Source of the DNA: JBAJNN01 sp036881905
GTDB taxonomy: Bacteria; Pseudomonadota; Alphaproteobacteria; Rhizobiales; Im1
DNA length: 26,185 bases
Reading direction: 5' to 3'
Assembly (NCBI GenBank): GCA_036881905.1
Contig: JBAJNN010000027.1
Span: 1-26,185, forward strand
Positions 1 through 7,133 of this stretch are shown here, piece by piece (position 1 is the first letter of the stretch; every line of letters begins with the position of its first letter). The notes under the pieces were generated by a model. The model did not search any database. It saw only the letters and a list, made by a program, of their open reading frames with translations, and was not told the DNA's origin. A program made the position numbers and the translations under genes.

Positions 1-150
1 ACCGACGCGCTTGGTGGTGTAAAACAACACATAAGGCTTGCTGGAATAAGGATCGCGCAGGATCCTGACGCCCAAACGATCGACGATCAGATAACCGCGG
101 CGGAAATCGCCGAAAGCGAGCGCAAACGCGCCCGCGGCGGCGCCGGTTTT
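1..150 (-). pseudogene. Major capsid protein (HK97/GTA gp5 type), C-terminal remnant, runs off left edge
   Basis: Reading the minus strand leftward from about base 150 gives an open frame to base 1 containing FALAFGDFRRGYLIVDRLG and then RDPYSSKPYVLFYTTKRVG. This is the characteristic C-terminal part of HK97-fold major capsid proteins of the GTA gp5 type. An in-frame TGA at 154-156 lies just upstream and no capsid-like sequence continues beyond it, so the N-terminal roughly 80-90 percent of the gene is missing here. The final residues would lie left of the window. It has the same orientation as the GTA cluster at the other end of the window, but is separated from it by about 14 kb of unrelated genes. 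It is either a remnant of a second GTA/prophage or a rearranged piece of the same one. The family is clear from the motif; the origin is inference. Confidence 0.72.
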
Positions 151-1379
151 GAGTCACGACGTGAACCGGACTCGCGTGGAAAAAACCGCGTTACCCACCA
201 AGTTTGCCTCACTCGGGACTTAAATGAAACGGTCCGCATGGTCGGCCGTATTCGGTAAATCACACGTTTCGTCATGTCAAAGGCGGTTTAATTGCGTCAC
301 CTTACCACCCGCCGCGGTTACGTCTTCTAACCGTATTCGATTGATTGTCGCCCGCTTTTCGGGGGGAGACGACGCCGTTGCGCTTGAAGACAGGCGGTGT
401 TGCGCGAATTTCCGGTTCCATCGAGGCCGATTTGCGGGACCGCGGAAACGGGTTGGGAACGACGCGGTCTCGACGCCTTGTCGGATATTCGCGCTTCTGT
501 TTTGCGGGGCCGATCTGTCAACGCGCCCGATATGGCGGCGGGCAAGTTGCGGATCGGCCTTGATCAGCCGGACGCCTCGGCGTCGCGTCATGAAAAGCCG
601 ACGGTGAGGACCGATGAAAGCGAGCGAAATTTTATGCATCGATTGTCTTGCGCCCCGACTTCTCAAATTATCCCCCCGCCGCCCATTGCAACGAGAAGGG
701 GATTTAAGCGTTTCCTCTCAGGCCGGGGAATGCTTCGCGCCGTCGATGACGACGACAGCGGATCCGGCCTTTACGGCGACAAAATCGCCGAATGCGCGGC
801 GTGGAGGGAAACCGGCCGCGCCATGGTCGAGCCAGACATCATTCCAGTCGATGCTTTCGCCATGACCTGGAATGCTCTGTCGGGGCAGGATGACGAAGGC
901 CTGTTTCCCTGGGTCTCGACTCTGGCCTTGAGCCGATAGGCCGCGCGCCGTCCCGCCAGGCTTGCGCTCGCGATCGGCCCGGAACACGGCCGGCCGTCCA
1001 ACGCGGCGATGACTCCGAGACGCTCACTGAGCGGGGGCGGGGCACGCCGAAAGGGCTTGCCCCCTGGTCCGGCACGGTTGATGTCGCATAAGGGGGACAT
1101 GGCCGCGTCCGCGAGCCCCTTTCCAACATCTTGCGCGATTGAGCGAACTTAACGCCAGCCTCGGCCCATGAGATGTTCGGATAGAGGCCTAGGAGTGATT
1201 CGCCGTCACATCGGTGGAGAGGCGAATGATCCACGCCCTTTCGGCGAGACGCGCGCCAAATCCGTCGCCATCCTCCCAAACCCGATAGCGTTCGGGTTTG
1301 GGCTTCAATGCGGCCGAGGCCGGTACCGGTGAACCGCATCACAACACGTCATGGATTTTATGGGCAGCGTTTATTGAAA
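151..1379. other. No recognisable gene; probable decayed DNA
   Basis: Open frames of 60-180 codons exist on both strands, but none has a convincing ribosome binding site, conserved domain or consistent frame. They overlap one another heavily and are arginine, serine and proline rich, as expected of non-coding GC-rich DNA. A minus-strand stretch around 720-1090 reads as fragments in alternating frames (for example VAVKAGSAVVVIDG near 745-795), which may be an old pseudogene. I could not assign it. Confidence 0.5.
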
Positions 1380-1547
1380 TCCCATGAAGGCCCATGAAGG
1401 TTCATGACCCTTAAATCCACTCGTTTCGCGTTGATTGATATGAACAATACGGCATTTCATAAGCCTTCATGAAGGCGCCATGAACCTTCATGAACTTTTG
1501 ATTGTGGATCAGGGGGGCGCTGGTTCGAACCCAGCCCCGCTGTACCA
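1380..1547 (+). other. Possible attachment site: tRNA-like 3' end beside clustered CATGAA/TTCATG motifs
   Basis: Bases 1519-1535 form a perfect T-arm (GCTGG, loop TTCGAAC, CCAGC), followed by CCCGCTGT and ACCA ending at 1547. There is no matching 5' tRNA half upstream, and the spacing to CCA is one base longer than canonical. Immediately upstream are copies of CATGAAGG or its complement at 1383-1390, 1393-1400 and within the palindrome CCTTCATGAAGG (1464-1475), plus CATGAACCTTCATGAA (1479-1494). A tRNA 3' end next to short repeated motifs is the usual layout of a tyrosine-recombinase attachment site, where the motifs would be arm-type binding sites. No integrase gene is visible in the window, so this is a suggestion. 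Confidence 0.4.
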
Positions 1548-2176
1548 TTGTTTTCGCTAAAATCCCCTGCTCCATGGCCGTCATGGTCCACGAATATCAT
1601 TCCTCGAATATCATTCCTCGGCGCCCGGTATACGCCATCTGTTATCCGACAGGTGAGGCCGGCCTTGAAAAAAAGGCTTTAAACCCGGCGTTTTTGCGGT
1701 TATATTATGGATTGTCGGCCTTATTCAGGAGGGTGACTATGGCGATAAACAGGCGCTTGCAATAAACTCATCGGACCCGGGGGCGGTACCCGGCACCTCC
1801 ACCAAATTCTTTGCGGTTTTCGCACCGGTTTTGGGGGTGAAACAGGATCGACGAGAGTGTAAAGAGCCGTCTTTCGCCCGGGTAGAGACTCGCCGTTATC
1901 GGGTCATTTGATAGTTGCAAACAACAACTATGCTCCGGTGGCTCAGGCTGCGTGAGGCAGTTTGCGTAACCGAAATTTGAGTCCTGAATTGTTAAGCAGA
2001 ATTCAGGCGGGGTTCGGTGGGCGCCCGGCAACAAAAAGCCCACCATTTCATCGCCTCCGGTTTTATCTCCCGGCGGCATGGTCGTGCCATGACCGCGATG
2101 ATCGCATCGGCGCCCTTGAAAAACGGTTTACGGCCGCGCCGGGTGACGAGAGGGGCGAATCGTGATGGAGACGGGA
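1548..2176. other. Intergenic region without a recognised gene
   Basis: This stretch contains a tandem 15-base duplication near 1590-1620 (CGAATATCATTCCT twice). A good Shine-Dalgarno (AGGAGGGTGACT) sits before an ATG at 1739 that opens only eight codons before TAA at 1763-1765, perhaps the start of a lost gene. At 2124-2141 lies an exact 18-base copy of 2219-2236, inside the next gene. The minus-strand frame at 1768-2079 has no recognisable domain. Confidence 0.5.
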
Positions 2177-2605
2177 ATGGCCGAGCAGCTTTCAGGGGGG
2201 TGTCTTTGCGGCGGTGTCCGGTTTACGGCCGCGCCGAAAACGCTCGAAATGAGCGTTTGTCATTGTTCCCTGTGCGGGCGTTGGACAGGAGGCGTTTTCA
2301 TGGCCGTCGATTGCGGCGAGAATGTACAGCTTGAAGAGAACGGCACGCTTGGCGTTTATGCATCCTCCGATTATGGCGAGCGGGTCTTTTGCCGAAAATG
2401 CGGCTCGTCCCTGTTCTGGCGAATGCAGGATGGTTCGCAAGCCTATGTCGCGGCGCGCGCTTTCGATGATCCGTCCGTTTTCAGCCTCACAGATGAAATC
2501 TTCGTGGACGATAAGCCGGACAACTATGCATTCGCCAACCGAACCCGAAAGATGACGGGGGCGGAGGTGTTTGCGCTCCATGCACCGGAGGATATTCGGC
2601 GATGA
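2177..2605 (+). CDS. GFA-family protein (glutathione-dependent formaldehyde-activating enzyme-like, Mss4-like zinc fold)
   Basis: The 142-residue product has the GFA family pattern of zinc-binding cysteines: GGCLCGGVRF near the N-terminus, CHCSLCGRWTGG around residue 30-40, and FCRKCGSSLFW around residue 70-80. It is close to the usual length of a single-domain GFA protein. Family members bind zinc. The founding member accelerates the reaction of glutathione with formaldehyde, but most relatives have no proven substrate, so the role here is open. I chose ATG 2177 because GGAGACGGGA precedes it at good spacing and the family normally starts a few residues before GGCLCG. GTG 2162 or ATG 2165 behind AGGGG are alternatives. 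Its stop overlaps the first codon of a nuoD remnant (ATGA), a junction that looks like rearrangement rather than a native operon. Confidence 0.85.
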   Translation: MAEQLSGGCLCGGVRFTAAPKTLEMSVCHCSLCGRWTGGVFMAVDCGENVQLEENGTLGVYASSDYGERVFCRKCGSSLFWRMQDGSQAYVAARAFDDPSVFSLTDEIFVDDKPDNYAFANRTRKMTGAEVFALHAPEDIRR

Positions 2606-2840
2606 CCGAGGCCCAGGCGCGCAATTTCACCATCAATTTCGCTCCGCGACATCCAGCGGGCTCATGGTGTGCCGCGCCTCATGCTCGAACGGGATGGCCA
2701 GGCGGCGGCCCGGGTCGATCCTCATATCGGCCTGGCCGAGCGCGGCGCCGGGAAGCCAATCGGGCGCAAGACCTGTCTTCAGGCGATTGCCGCTTCCGAT
2801 CGTCTTCGATCATGTCGCGTCGGTGAATCAAGGGATATAG
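2602..2840 (+). pseudogene. nuoD: NADH-quinone oxidoreductase subunit D (nuoD), 5' remnant with frameshifts
   Basis: The ATG at 2602 opens MTEAQARNFTINF followed by APRHPA, matching the NuoD N-terminus (NFTINFGPQHPAAHGVLRL). One extra G in the run at 2658-2660 shifts the frame; removing it restores HPAAHGV. The homology then continues in the next frame with RLMLERDGQ, ARVDPHIGLAERG and TCLQAIAASDRL. A second shift near 2800 gives FDHVASVNQGI and then TAA, matching FDYVAPMNQEH of NuoD. About 80 of roughly 390 residues remain, and key residues have drifted, so this is dead DNA. NuoD is the 49-kDa-type quinone-site subunit of complex I, and a working copy is expected elsewhere. Identification rests on recognised motifs read by eye, and I consider it strong. 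Confidence 0.8.
2724..2744. repeat. 21-base direct repeat, copy 1 (inside the nuoD remnant)
   Basis: The 21 bases at 2724-2744 (ATATCGGCCTGG through GAGCGCG) recur exactly at 3215-3235. The first copy encodes IGLAER of the nuoD remnant. Confidence 0.85.
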
Positions 2841-3246
2841 GCCGTTGATATGAACTTAAAAACGGCTGGTTGAAGCCGAATGACTTTGTGGAGGGTTTAG
2901 TCGCAGGCACGCGCGGGCTCTTCCTGGCACTCACACAGACAAGTCCGAGCTCGGCTGAAGACCTTCGGTGGGGTGCGACTATGGCCTGTAAACAGCGCGA
3001 TTTGTTTTACACCCCATATGACTGGCGTTTTGCCGGTTGCGCTGTTGCCCGACCTTGAGGTTGGCAGACTCGACCGGCCATTATTTTGCGCCCTTTGGAG
3101 GCTTACGCGCTTTTGCCGAGGGTTAAGTCGCGCCTCGCGATGTCCAGGCAAAAAATCGGGCCATGCCGGGGGTACCGGCAAGTATGAGGTAGACGCGGGG
3201 GCCACGAAAAGTTAATATCGGCCTGGCCGAGCGCGACCCGGATGGG
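2841..3246. other. No recognisable gene
   Basis: Short frames on both strands show no domain and no ribosome binding site. The only structure noted is the second copy of the 21-base repeat near the right end, directly upstream of sspB. The stretch between the two repeat copies may have been inserted or duplicated there. Confidence 0.5.
3215..3235. repeat. 21-base direct repeat, copy 2 (upstream of sspB)
   Basis: This is identical to 2724-2744. It ends 11 bases before the upstream candidate start of sspB, so it may be the scar of a recombination that joined nuoD-derived DNA to the sspB leader. Confidence 0.85.
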
Positions 3247-3837
3247 ATGGAATTTGTGACCACGATGGTTGAAGATTTGATGCGTTACGATTTGCTCGCT
3301 CAGGACGCCTTGCGCGGCGTCGTGCGCTCGGCGGTGCGCTATGCCGGCCGGTTCGGCTTGCCTGGGGAGCACCATTTTTACATCACCTTCGAGACCACGC
3401 ACCCGGATGTACGCCTGTCCGCGCGCTTGCGGCAAAAATACCCCCGGGAAATGACCATTATCCTCCAGCATCAATTCTGGAACCTCCAGGTCGGCGAGGA
3501 TCGCTTCGAGGTCGAGCTGTCGTTCGATAATATTTCCGAATGTCTGGTTGTCCCTTTCGTCGCGGTGAAGGGGTTTTTTGACCCTTGCGTGCAATTTGGA
3601 CTTCAATTCGGTGGTTCCAACACCGACACACCAGACCGGCAACCCACGACCAACAGCGACGACGCGGCATTGCCCGGCGCGGCGTCCACATCGTCAAACG
3701 CCCTGTCGGCAACAGTCCGCGCCGTGACCAACAACAGCCGTGAAAAGCTTAAGACGCAAGGCCAGCCGCCGCCGGCCAACACCTCCTCGGCCGCCTCTTC
3801 CAGGGTTGTCAGGCTCGATGCCTTTCGCAAAAAATAA
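3247..3837 (+). CDS. sspB: SspB family protein, alpha-type ClpXP adaptor
   Basis: The 196-residue product carries the SspB core in its first 120 residues: RYDLLAQDALRGVVRS, then LPGEHHFYITFETTHPDVRLS, MTIILQHQFWNL, VELSFDN and VPFVAVKGFFDPCVQFGLQF. In this family the protein binds ssrA-tagged or other substrates in the cytoplasm and hands them to the ClpXP protease. After the core there is a low-complexity Asn/Ser/Ala-rich linker (about 125-185) and a short C-terminal end, VVRLDAFRKK. SspB adaptors use such a flexible tail and terminal peptide to dock on the ClpX zinc-binding domain, and alphaproteobacterial forms often end in a comparable basic or hydrophobic motif. ATG 3247 gives the longest form. 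ATG 3265 (MVEDLMRYD) fits relatives better, but neither has a clear ribosome binding site. Its upstream region carries the 21-base repeat, so its regulation may have changed. Confidence 0.9.
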   Translation: MEFVTTMVEDLMRYDLLAQDALRGVVRSAVRYAGRFGLPGEHHFYITFETTHPDVRLSARLRQKYPREMTIILQHQFWNLQVGEDRFEVELSFDNISECLVVPFVAVKGFFDPCVQFGLQFGGSNTDTPDRQPTTNSDDAALPGAASTSSNALSATVRAVTNNSREKLKTQGQPPPANTSSAASSRVVRLDAFRKK

Positions 3838-3886
3838 TCCTCAAGCGCGTTGCCTTCAGCCCCACCCACACAGGGGCCGAAAAGCG

Positions 3887-4154
3887 TTACGCGTGGTGGA
3901 ATCGGCGCCTTGGACTATGGACCCGCCAAAAACGGTCGATACTCGCATCTCCAACAAGGTGCTCTGTCATGGGTACTCTCAAACCCGGATAGGCTGTAAT
4001 GCGCATCGCGACCGGGGGCTTTCTCACAGCGCACGGGATCGTTAAGCTCCTGGATCGGTAAAATGCGGCCCATTCCCTCACCGATGCCCGGGATGGCTGA
4101 CATTGTTTGAGAATGGCGGTCATGGGGTGAGGCAGGGCTGTTGTTGATAATCAA
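3887..4154 (-). pseudogene. Probable IS110-type transposase C-terminal remnant, frameshifted
   Basis: On the minus strand one frame reads MSAIPGIGEGMGR...IQELNDPVRCEKAP, and a neighbouring frame continues RITAYPGLRVP. This resembles the Transposase_20 region of IS110-family transposases (IPGIGP..TA, then DPxRF and AYxGLxP). The two frames must be joined by a frameshift near 4000-4020. No DEDD catalytic half, insertion sequence ends or target duplication are visible. The similarity is short and judged by eye, so this is a tentative call. Confidence 0.38.
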
Positions 4155-4480
4155 TACGTTAGCGGGATAGCGGGAAAAATCGTGGGATCGGCGAAAATGC
4201 GGTCGGAATTAAATTAGAATTATGTCACGATCTGTCGCTTCCGCGCGATAAATAGGGCTTGTCAAAAGGTAAAAGCCTGTTGACTCAATGGGTTAAATGG
4301 TTGGCGCGCTTTGATAAGGTGGGGTTGGGAATAAACAGAAGGGCGGGGAAAGGGAGGATAGCGGGGCCATCACGGCCCAGCCGATGAAATCAAATCGCCA
4401 ACAGAGTGACTCTGGCGGATCAACAGCTAAAGCTGAAAATGGGAAGCTTTGATATTCTCTGATAATAGGAGAGATCAAAG
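4155..4480. other. Intergenic region, nothing assigned
   Basis: This region is more A/T-rich than its neighbours. No gene was recognised. Near the right end, a GATAAT at 4461-4466 and AGGAGAG at 4468-4474 precede the ATG at 4481, which suggests the surviving ribosome binding site of the broken gene downstream. Confidence 0.45.
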
Positions 4481-4899
4481 ATGGATGATGATGAGGCAGT
4501 AGCGCGAGCGAGGGAAATCAGGCCTGCCTTGGTCATGTTGTTGACGTCCATGCCGTGTTCTCGATTCCGATCACCTTGATGGAGGTTGGCGGCGGTTTGG
4601 CAAGTGTACTCGGTTGGTTGGTTCGCTCGGTCACGGCTGTCGTCACTTTATCCATGATCGATGCCGCTTTCTTTCGCGCCAGTCACGGTTATTGGTGGCA
4701 TGCGGCCGGTTTTGAGATGCCGTTTGTGGGGGGCGGCCTGATGGTCGGTCTTCTGATTGACGGCGCGGGGCCTTTTTCCTTGTTTGCGTGGGTGGAAAAA
4801 CGTAGGATATCATGGTTCATGATGGGCCGTCGGGCAAAGCTGATTTCGCAGGCTTATGGGATGGGAAGTCGGCCTCCCGATGGGGTTTTTGCAAGATAA
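4481..4899 (+). pseudogene. DoxX-like membrane protein, internally deleted and frameshifted
   Basis: A strong Shine-Dalgarno (AGGAGAG) precedes ATG 4481, which opens MDDDEAVARAREIRPALVML and closes at a stop near 4577-4579. The plus-one frame then reads IPITLMEVGGGLASVLGW, followed by GGGLMVGLL and GAGPFSLFAW (roughly 4560-4797). That resembles the second half of DoxX-family membrane proteins (E-hGGhhLhhGW, then GGLLLL, then GPGxxSLD). Read together, this looks like one gene broken by a frameshift near 4540-4560 and missing its first membrane segment and loop. The N-terminal piece could instead belong to another membrane protein joined here. The tail abuts the mobile element starting at 4911, so the C-terminus is probably replaced too. 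Confidence 0.5.
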
Positions 4900-4983
4900 A
4901 CCCCGGATGAGGGCCTGTCGACGTCCAGGATTTGGAGTGCGGTATGGACGAAAATCGTCCGGTTTCGGCAAAGCGGCAAGCGC

Positions 4984-5329
4984 GGAGAGATGCTATCAAC
5001 ATAGCTTTACGACCACCCGATAAGGAGGCAGGAACATGGTAAAGAACAAAGTAGCAAGAATCAGCCTAATGGGTGGTTTGCTTGGGCTTATGCTCACAAA
5101 TCCTCGCAAGGCTCTTGACGATTGCATAAATAAACACAACGCCAAAGGTTGGCGATCCACATTTATTGTGCCTCATGCGCAGCGCAACATTCTTGTGATT
5201 GTTATTCAGTTGGCATTCTTGGTTGACACACTTGGCTTATGGACTTGGGGTGCTGGATACCTTGTCATGTTTGAGAAGGAGGAATAAATGAGCACTTTGA
5301 AGAAACTTGACAGCGAAGTAAGCACAATA
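4984..5329. other. 346-bp A/T-rich passenger segment inside mobile element copy A
   Basis: The segment replaces about six bases (CGCCAA) of the intact element. Its A/T content is clearly higher than its neighbours. It has two gene starts with textbook ribosome binding sites, AAGGAGG before ATG 5036 and AAGGAGG before ATG 5288. The composition and strong Shine-Dalgarno sequences point to DNA from a different source. Only one complete gene fits in it. Confidence 0.7.
5036..5287 (+). CDS. Small membrane protein of unknown function (83 aa), passenger gene
   Basis: This is an intact frame with an excellent start, GATAAGGAGGCAGGAAC then ATG. The protein begins MVKNKVARISLMGGLLGLML, a basic start followed by a short hydrophobic stretch. 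A polar, basic middle follows (NPRKALDDCINKHNAKGW, roughly residues 22-39). A longer hydrophobic segment covers about residues 50-78 (NILVIVIQLAFLV, then LGLWTWGAGYLVMF), ending in EKEE. One, perhaps two, membrane segments are predicted. I do not recognise a named family. Codon use favours A/T, unlike fumC beside it. The next gene starts directly at the stop codon, suggesting a former two-gene operon. Expression is plausible but unproven. Confidence 0.62.
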   Translation: MVKNKVARISLMGGLLGLMLTNPRKALDDCINKHNAKGWRSTFIVPHAQRNILVIVIQLAFLVDTLGLWTWGAGYLVMFEKEE

Positions 5330-5470
5330 GGGCTTATCCTTTTTTTTAGCTTTCGCGACGCCAAAATGGCCGATTTTCGCCATATCCTTGCTGGACGCGG
5401 CGGATGTTCTCCCCCAAAAAGCCAAGGCCGAGGCCCTGTTTTAAGGAGGGTGGTTTTAAGGGGGCCGTAA
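5288..5470 (+). pseudogene. Truncated second passenger gene fused to mobile-element sequence
   Basis: ATG 5288 follows GAGAAGGAGGAATAA and opens MSTLKKLDSEVSTIG. From about base 5330 the frame runs into the right part of the mobile element and ends at 5470 in an arginine- and proline-rich tail. Only about 14 codons are original, so the gene was cut off where the passenger joins the element. It is coupled to the 83-residue gene upstream. Confidence 0.6.
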
Positions 5471-5560
5471 GTCTTCTCCCGTTCACGGGGAAAATCCGTC
5501 CGCGACCCGGGCCCGAAACCTGATCGTCAACAGGCCCCAAAGGATAAGGAGTATCAGACA

Positions 5561-7012
5561 ATGGCCGCAACCAGGACCGAAACCGATTCCTTCGGGCCTC
5601 TTGAGGTGCCCGCCGATAAATATTGGGGCGCCCAGACCCAGCGCTCGCTGAAAAATTTCAACATCGGCGGGCAAACCATGCCGAAGCCGCTCATTCGCGC
5701 CTTGGGCATCGTCAAACGCTCAGCGGCCCTGGCCAATATCGCGCTTGGCGCTTTGGAGGCAAAACATGGCCGGACCATTGCCGCGGCGGCTCTGGAGGTC
5801 GCGGAAAACCGGCTTGACGATCATTTCCCCTTGGTGGTGTGGCAAACCGGTTCGGGCACCCAGTCGAACATGAACGCCAATGAGGTGATCGCCAACCGCG
5901 CCATCGAGATGCTCGGCGGCACGCTCGGGTCCAAAACGCCGGTTCATCCCAACGATCATGTCAATCGCGGCCAATCCTCCAATGATACATTTCCCACCGC
6001 CATGCATATCGCCACGGCGGAAGAGGTTGTGCATCGCCTGCGGCCGGCCATCAAGACCCTGCGGCGGGCCATCGACGACAAGGCGGAGGCGTTTAAGGAC
6101 ATCATCAAGATCGGTCGCACCCATCTTCAAGACGCCACGCCTTTGACGCTTGGTCAGGAGTTTTCCGGTTATGGCGCGCAGCTCGACAACGGCCTGCGTC
6201 GCGTCAACGATGCGCTGAAAGCGCTTTACCCCCTGGCTCAGGGCGCCACCGCGGTCGGCACCGGGCTGAACGCGCCTGAAGGATTCGCCGAACGCTTTGC
6301 CAAGGAAGTGGCCGGAATGACCGGCCTCGACTTTATAACGGCGCCGAATAAATTTGAGGCGTTGGCGACCCATGACGCGATGGTGGAGATGTCCGGCGCC
6401 CTCAACACCCTGGCCGCCGGCCTGTTCAAGATCGCCAATGATATAAGGCTGTTGGGGTCCGGTCCGCGCTGCGGTCTTGGCGAAATTTCGCTGCCCGAAA
6501 ACGAACCCGGATCATCGATCATGCCGGGCAAGGTCAATCCCACCCAATGCGAGGCCATGACTATGGTCTGCACTCAGCTTATGGGAAACCACGTCACGGT
6601 GACGATCGCCGGCAGCCAGGGGCATTTGGAACTCAACGTTTTCAAGCCGGTGATCATTTACAATGTTCTGCAATCGATTCGCCTCATCGCCGATGCCTGT
6701 GTCAGCTTCACCGAAAATTGCATCGCCGGCATTGAACCCCATCGGGACAATATCGCCGCTCTGATGGCGCGGTCTTTGATGCTGGTCACCGCTCTCGCCC
6801 CGCATATCGGCTATGACAAGGCCACGAAAATCGCCAAGGCCGCCCATAAAAACGCCACGACATTGCGTGAGGAAGCCTTGAAATCCGGCTATGTTTCCAA
6901 GGCCGAATTCGACAGACTCGTCAATCCCGCCGCCATGATCGGGCGAGAAGACCGAGCAAGTCTTCCGGCCCCGACCGAAGGACCCGAAAAACCCCTGAAA
7001 GACAAAGTTTGA
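5561..7012 (+). CDS. fumC: Fumarate hydratase, class II
   Basis: This enzyme catalyses the reversible hydration of fumarate to L-malate in the citric acid cycle, in the cytoplasm, as an iron-independent homotetramer. The 483-residue sequence shows the family blocks in order: GSGTQSNMNANEVIANRA (about 107-124), HVNRGQSSNDTFPTA (about 133-147), IGRTHLQDATPLTLGQE (about 187-203, with the catalytic His of the THLQDA motif), and the fumarase/aspartase signature GSSIMPGKVNPTQCEAM (about 320-336, with the catalytic serine loop). It is slightly longer than the usual 460-467, with a lysine-rich C-terminal extension. ATG 5561 follows AAGGAG at good spacing. The mobile element ends at 5537, only 23 bases upstream, so any native promoter has been displaced or the element now supplies it. 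The gene is convergent with engB. Confidence 0.97.
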   Translation: MAATRTETDSFGPLEVPADKYWGAQTQRSLKNFNIGGQTMPKPLIRALGIVKRSAALANIALGALEAKHGRTIAAAALEVAENRLDDHFPLVVWQTGSGTQSNMNANEVIANRAIEMLGGTLGSKTPVHPNDHVNRGQSSNDTFPTAMHIATAEEVVHRLRPAIKTLRRAIDDKAEAFKDIIKIGRTHLQDATPLTLGQEFSGYGAQLDNGLRRVNDALKALYPLAQGATAVGTGLNAPEGFAERFAKEVAGMTGLDFITAPNKFEALATHDAMVEMSGALNTLAAGLFKIANDIRLLGSGPRCGLGEISLPENEPGSSIMPGKVNPTQCEAMTMVCTQLMGNHVTVTIAGSQGHLELNVFKPVIIYNVLQSIRLIADACVSFTENCIAGIEPHRDNIAALMARSLMLVTALAPHIGYDKATKIAKAAHKNATTLREEALKSGYVSKAEFDRLVNPAAMIGREDRASLPAPTEGPEKPLKDKV

Positions 7013-7133
7013 GCCAAACCAAATCAAGAAAGCCGGTGAATCATGCTTGGCGAATTGGGGGGCACCCGCGAGCCTTCCGCGGTGGTGAGCTCCGGTTTGG
7101 GGATGGTTGCGAAATGCTTAAGGGCCTGAAGGC

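Larger units (their letters stand above)
4911..5537. mobile_element. Miniature inverted-repeat element family 1, copy A, split by a passenger segment
   Basis: The left end GGGCCTGTCGACGTCCAGG (from 4911) and right end CCTGATCGTCAACAGGCCC (to 5537) are inverted repeats. The left 73 bases and the right segment from 5330 align with an unbroken 280-bp copy at 13758-14037. Shared landmarks include GAAAATCGTCC, AAGCGGCAAGCGC, GGGCTTATCC and AAAATGGCCGATTTTCGCC. Without bases 4984-5329 this copy would be 281 bp, matching the other. No transposase is encoded. GGGCC/GGCCC ends and possible TA duplication at another copy recall IS5/IS630-type non-autonomous elements, but I cannot name the parent. Confidence 0.82.

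Noticed and set aside
397..939. 180-codon plus-strand frame near the left end
   Set aside because: No start signal, no recognisable domain, composition like non-coding GC-rich DNA.
1519..1547. Complete tRNA gene
   Set aside because: Only the T-arm and CCA end are present; no acceptor, D-arm or anticodon partner upstream, and spacing to CCA is one base too long.
1739..1765. Eight-codon frame behind a strong Shine-Dalgarno
   Set aside because: Too short to call a gene and no attenuator structure seen; possibly the start of a lost gene.
5720..6373. Minus-strand frame opposite fumC
   Set aside because: fumC is certain on the plus strand; the antisense frame has no motif.
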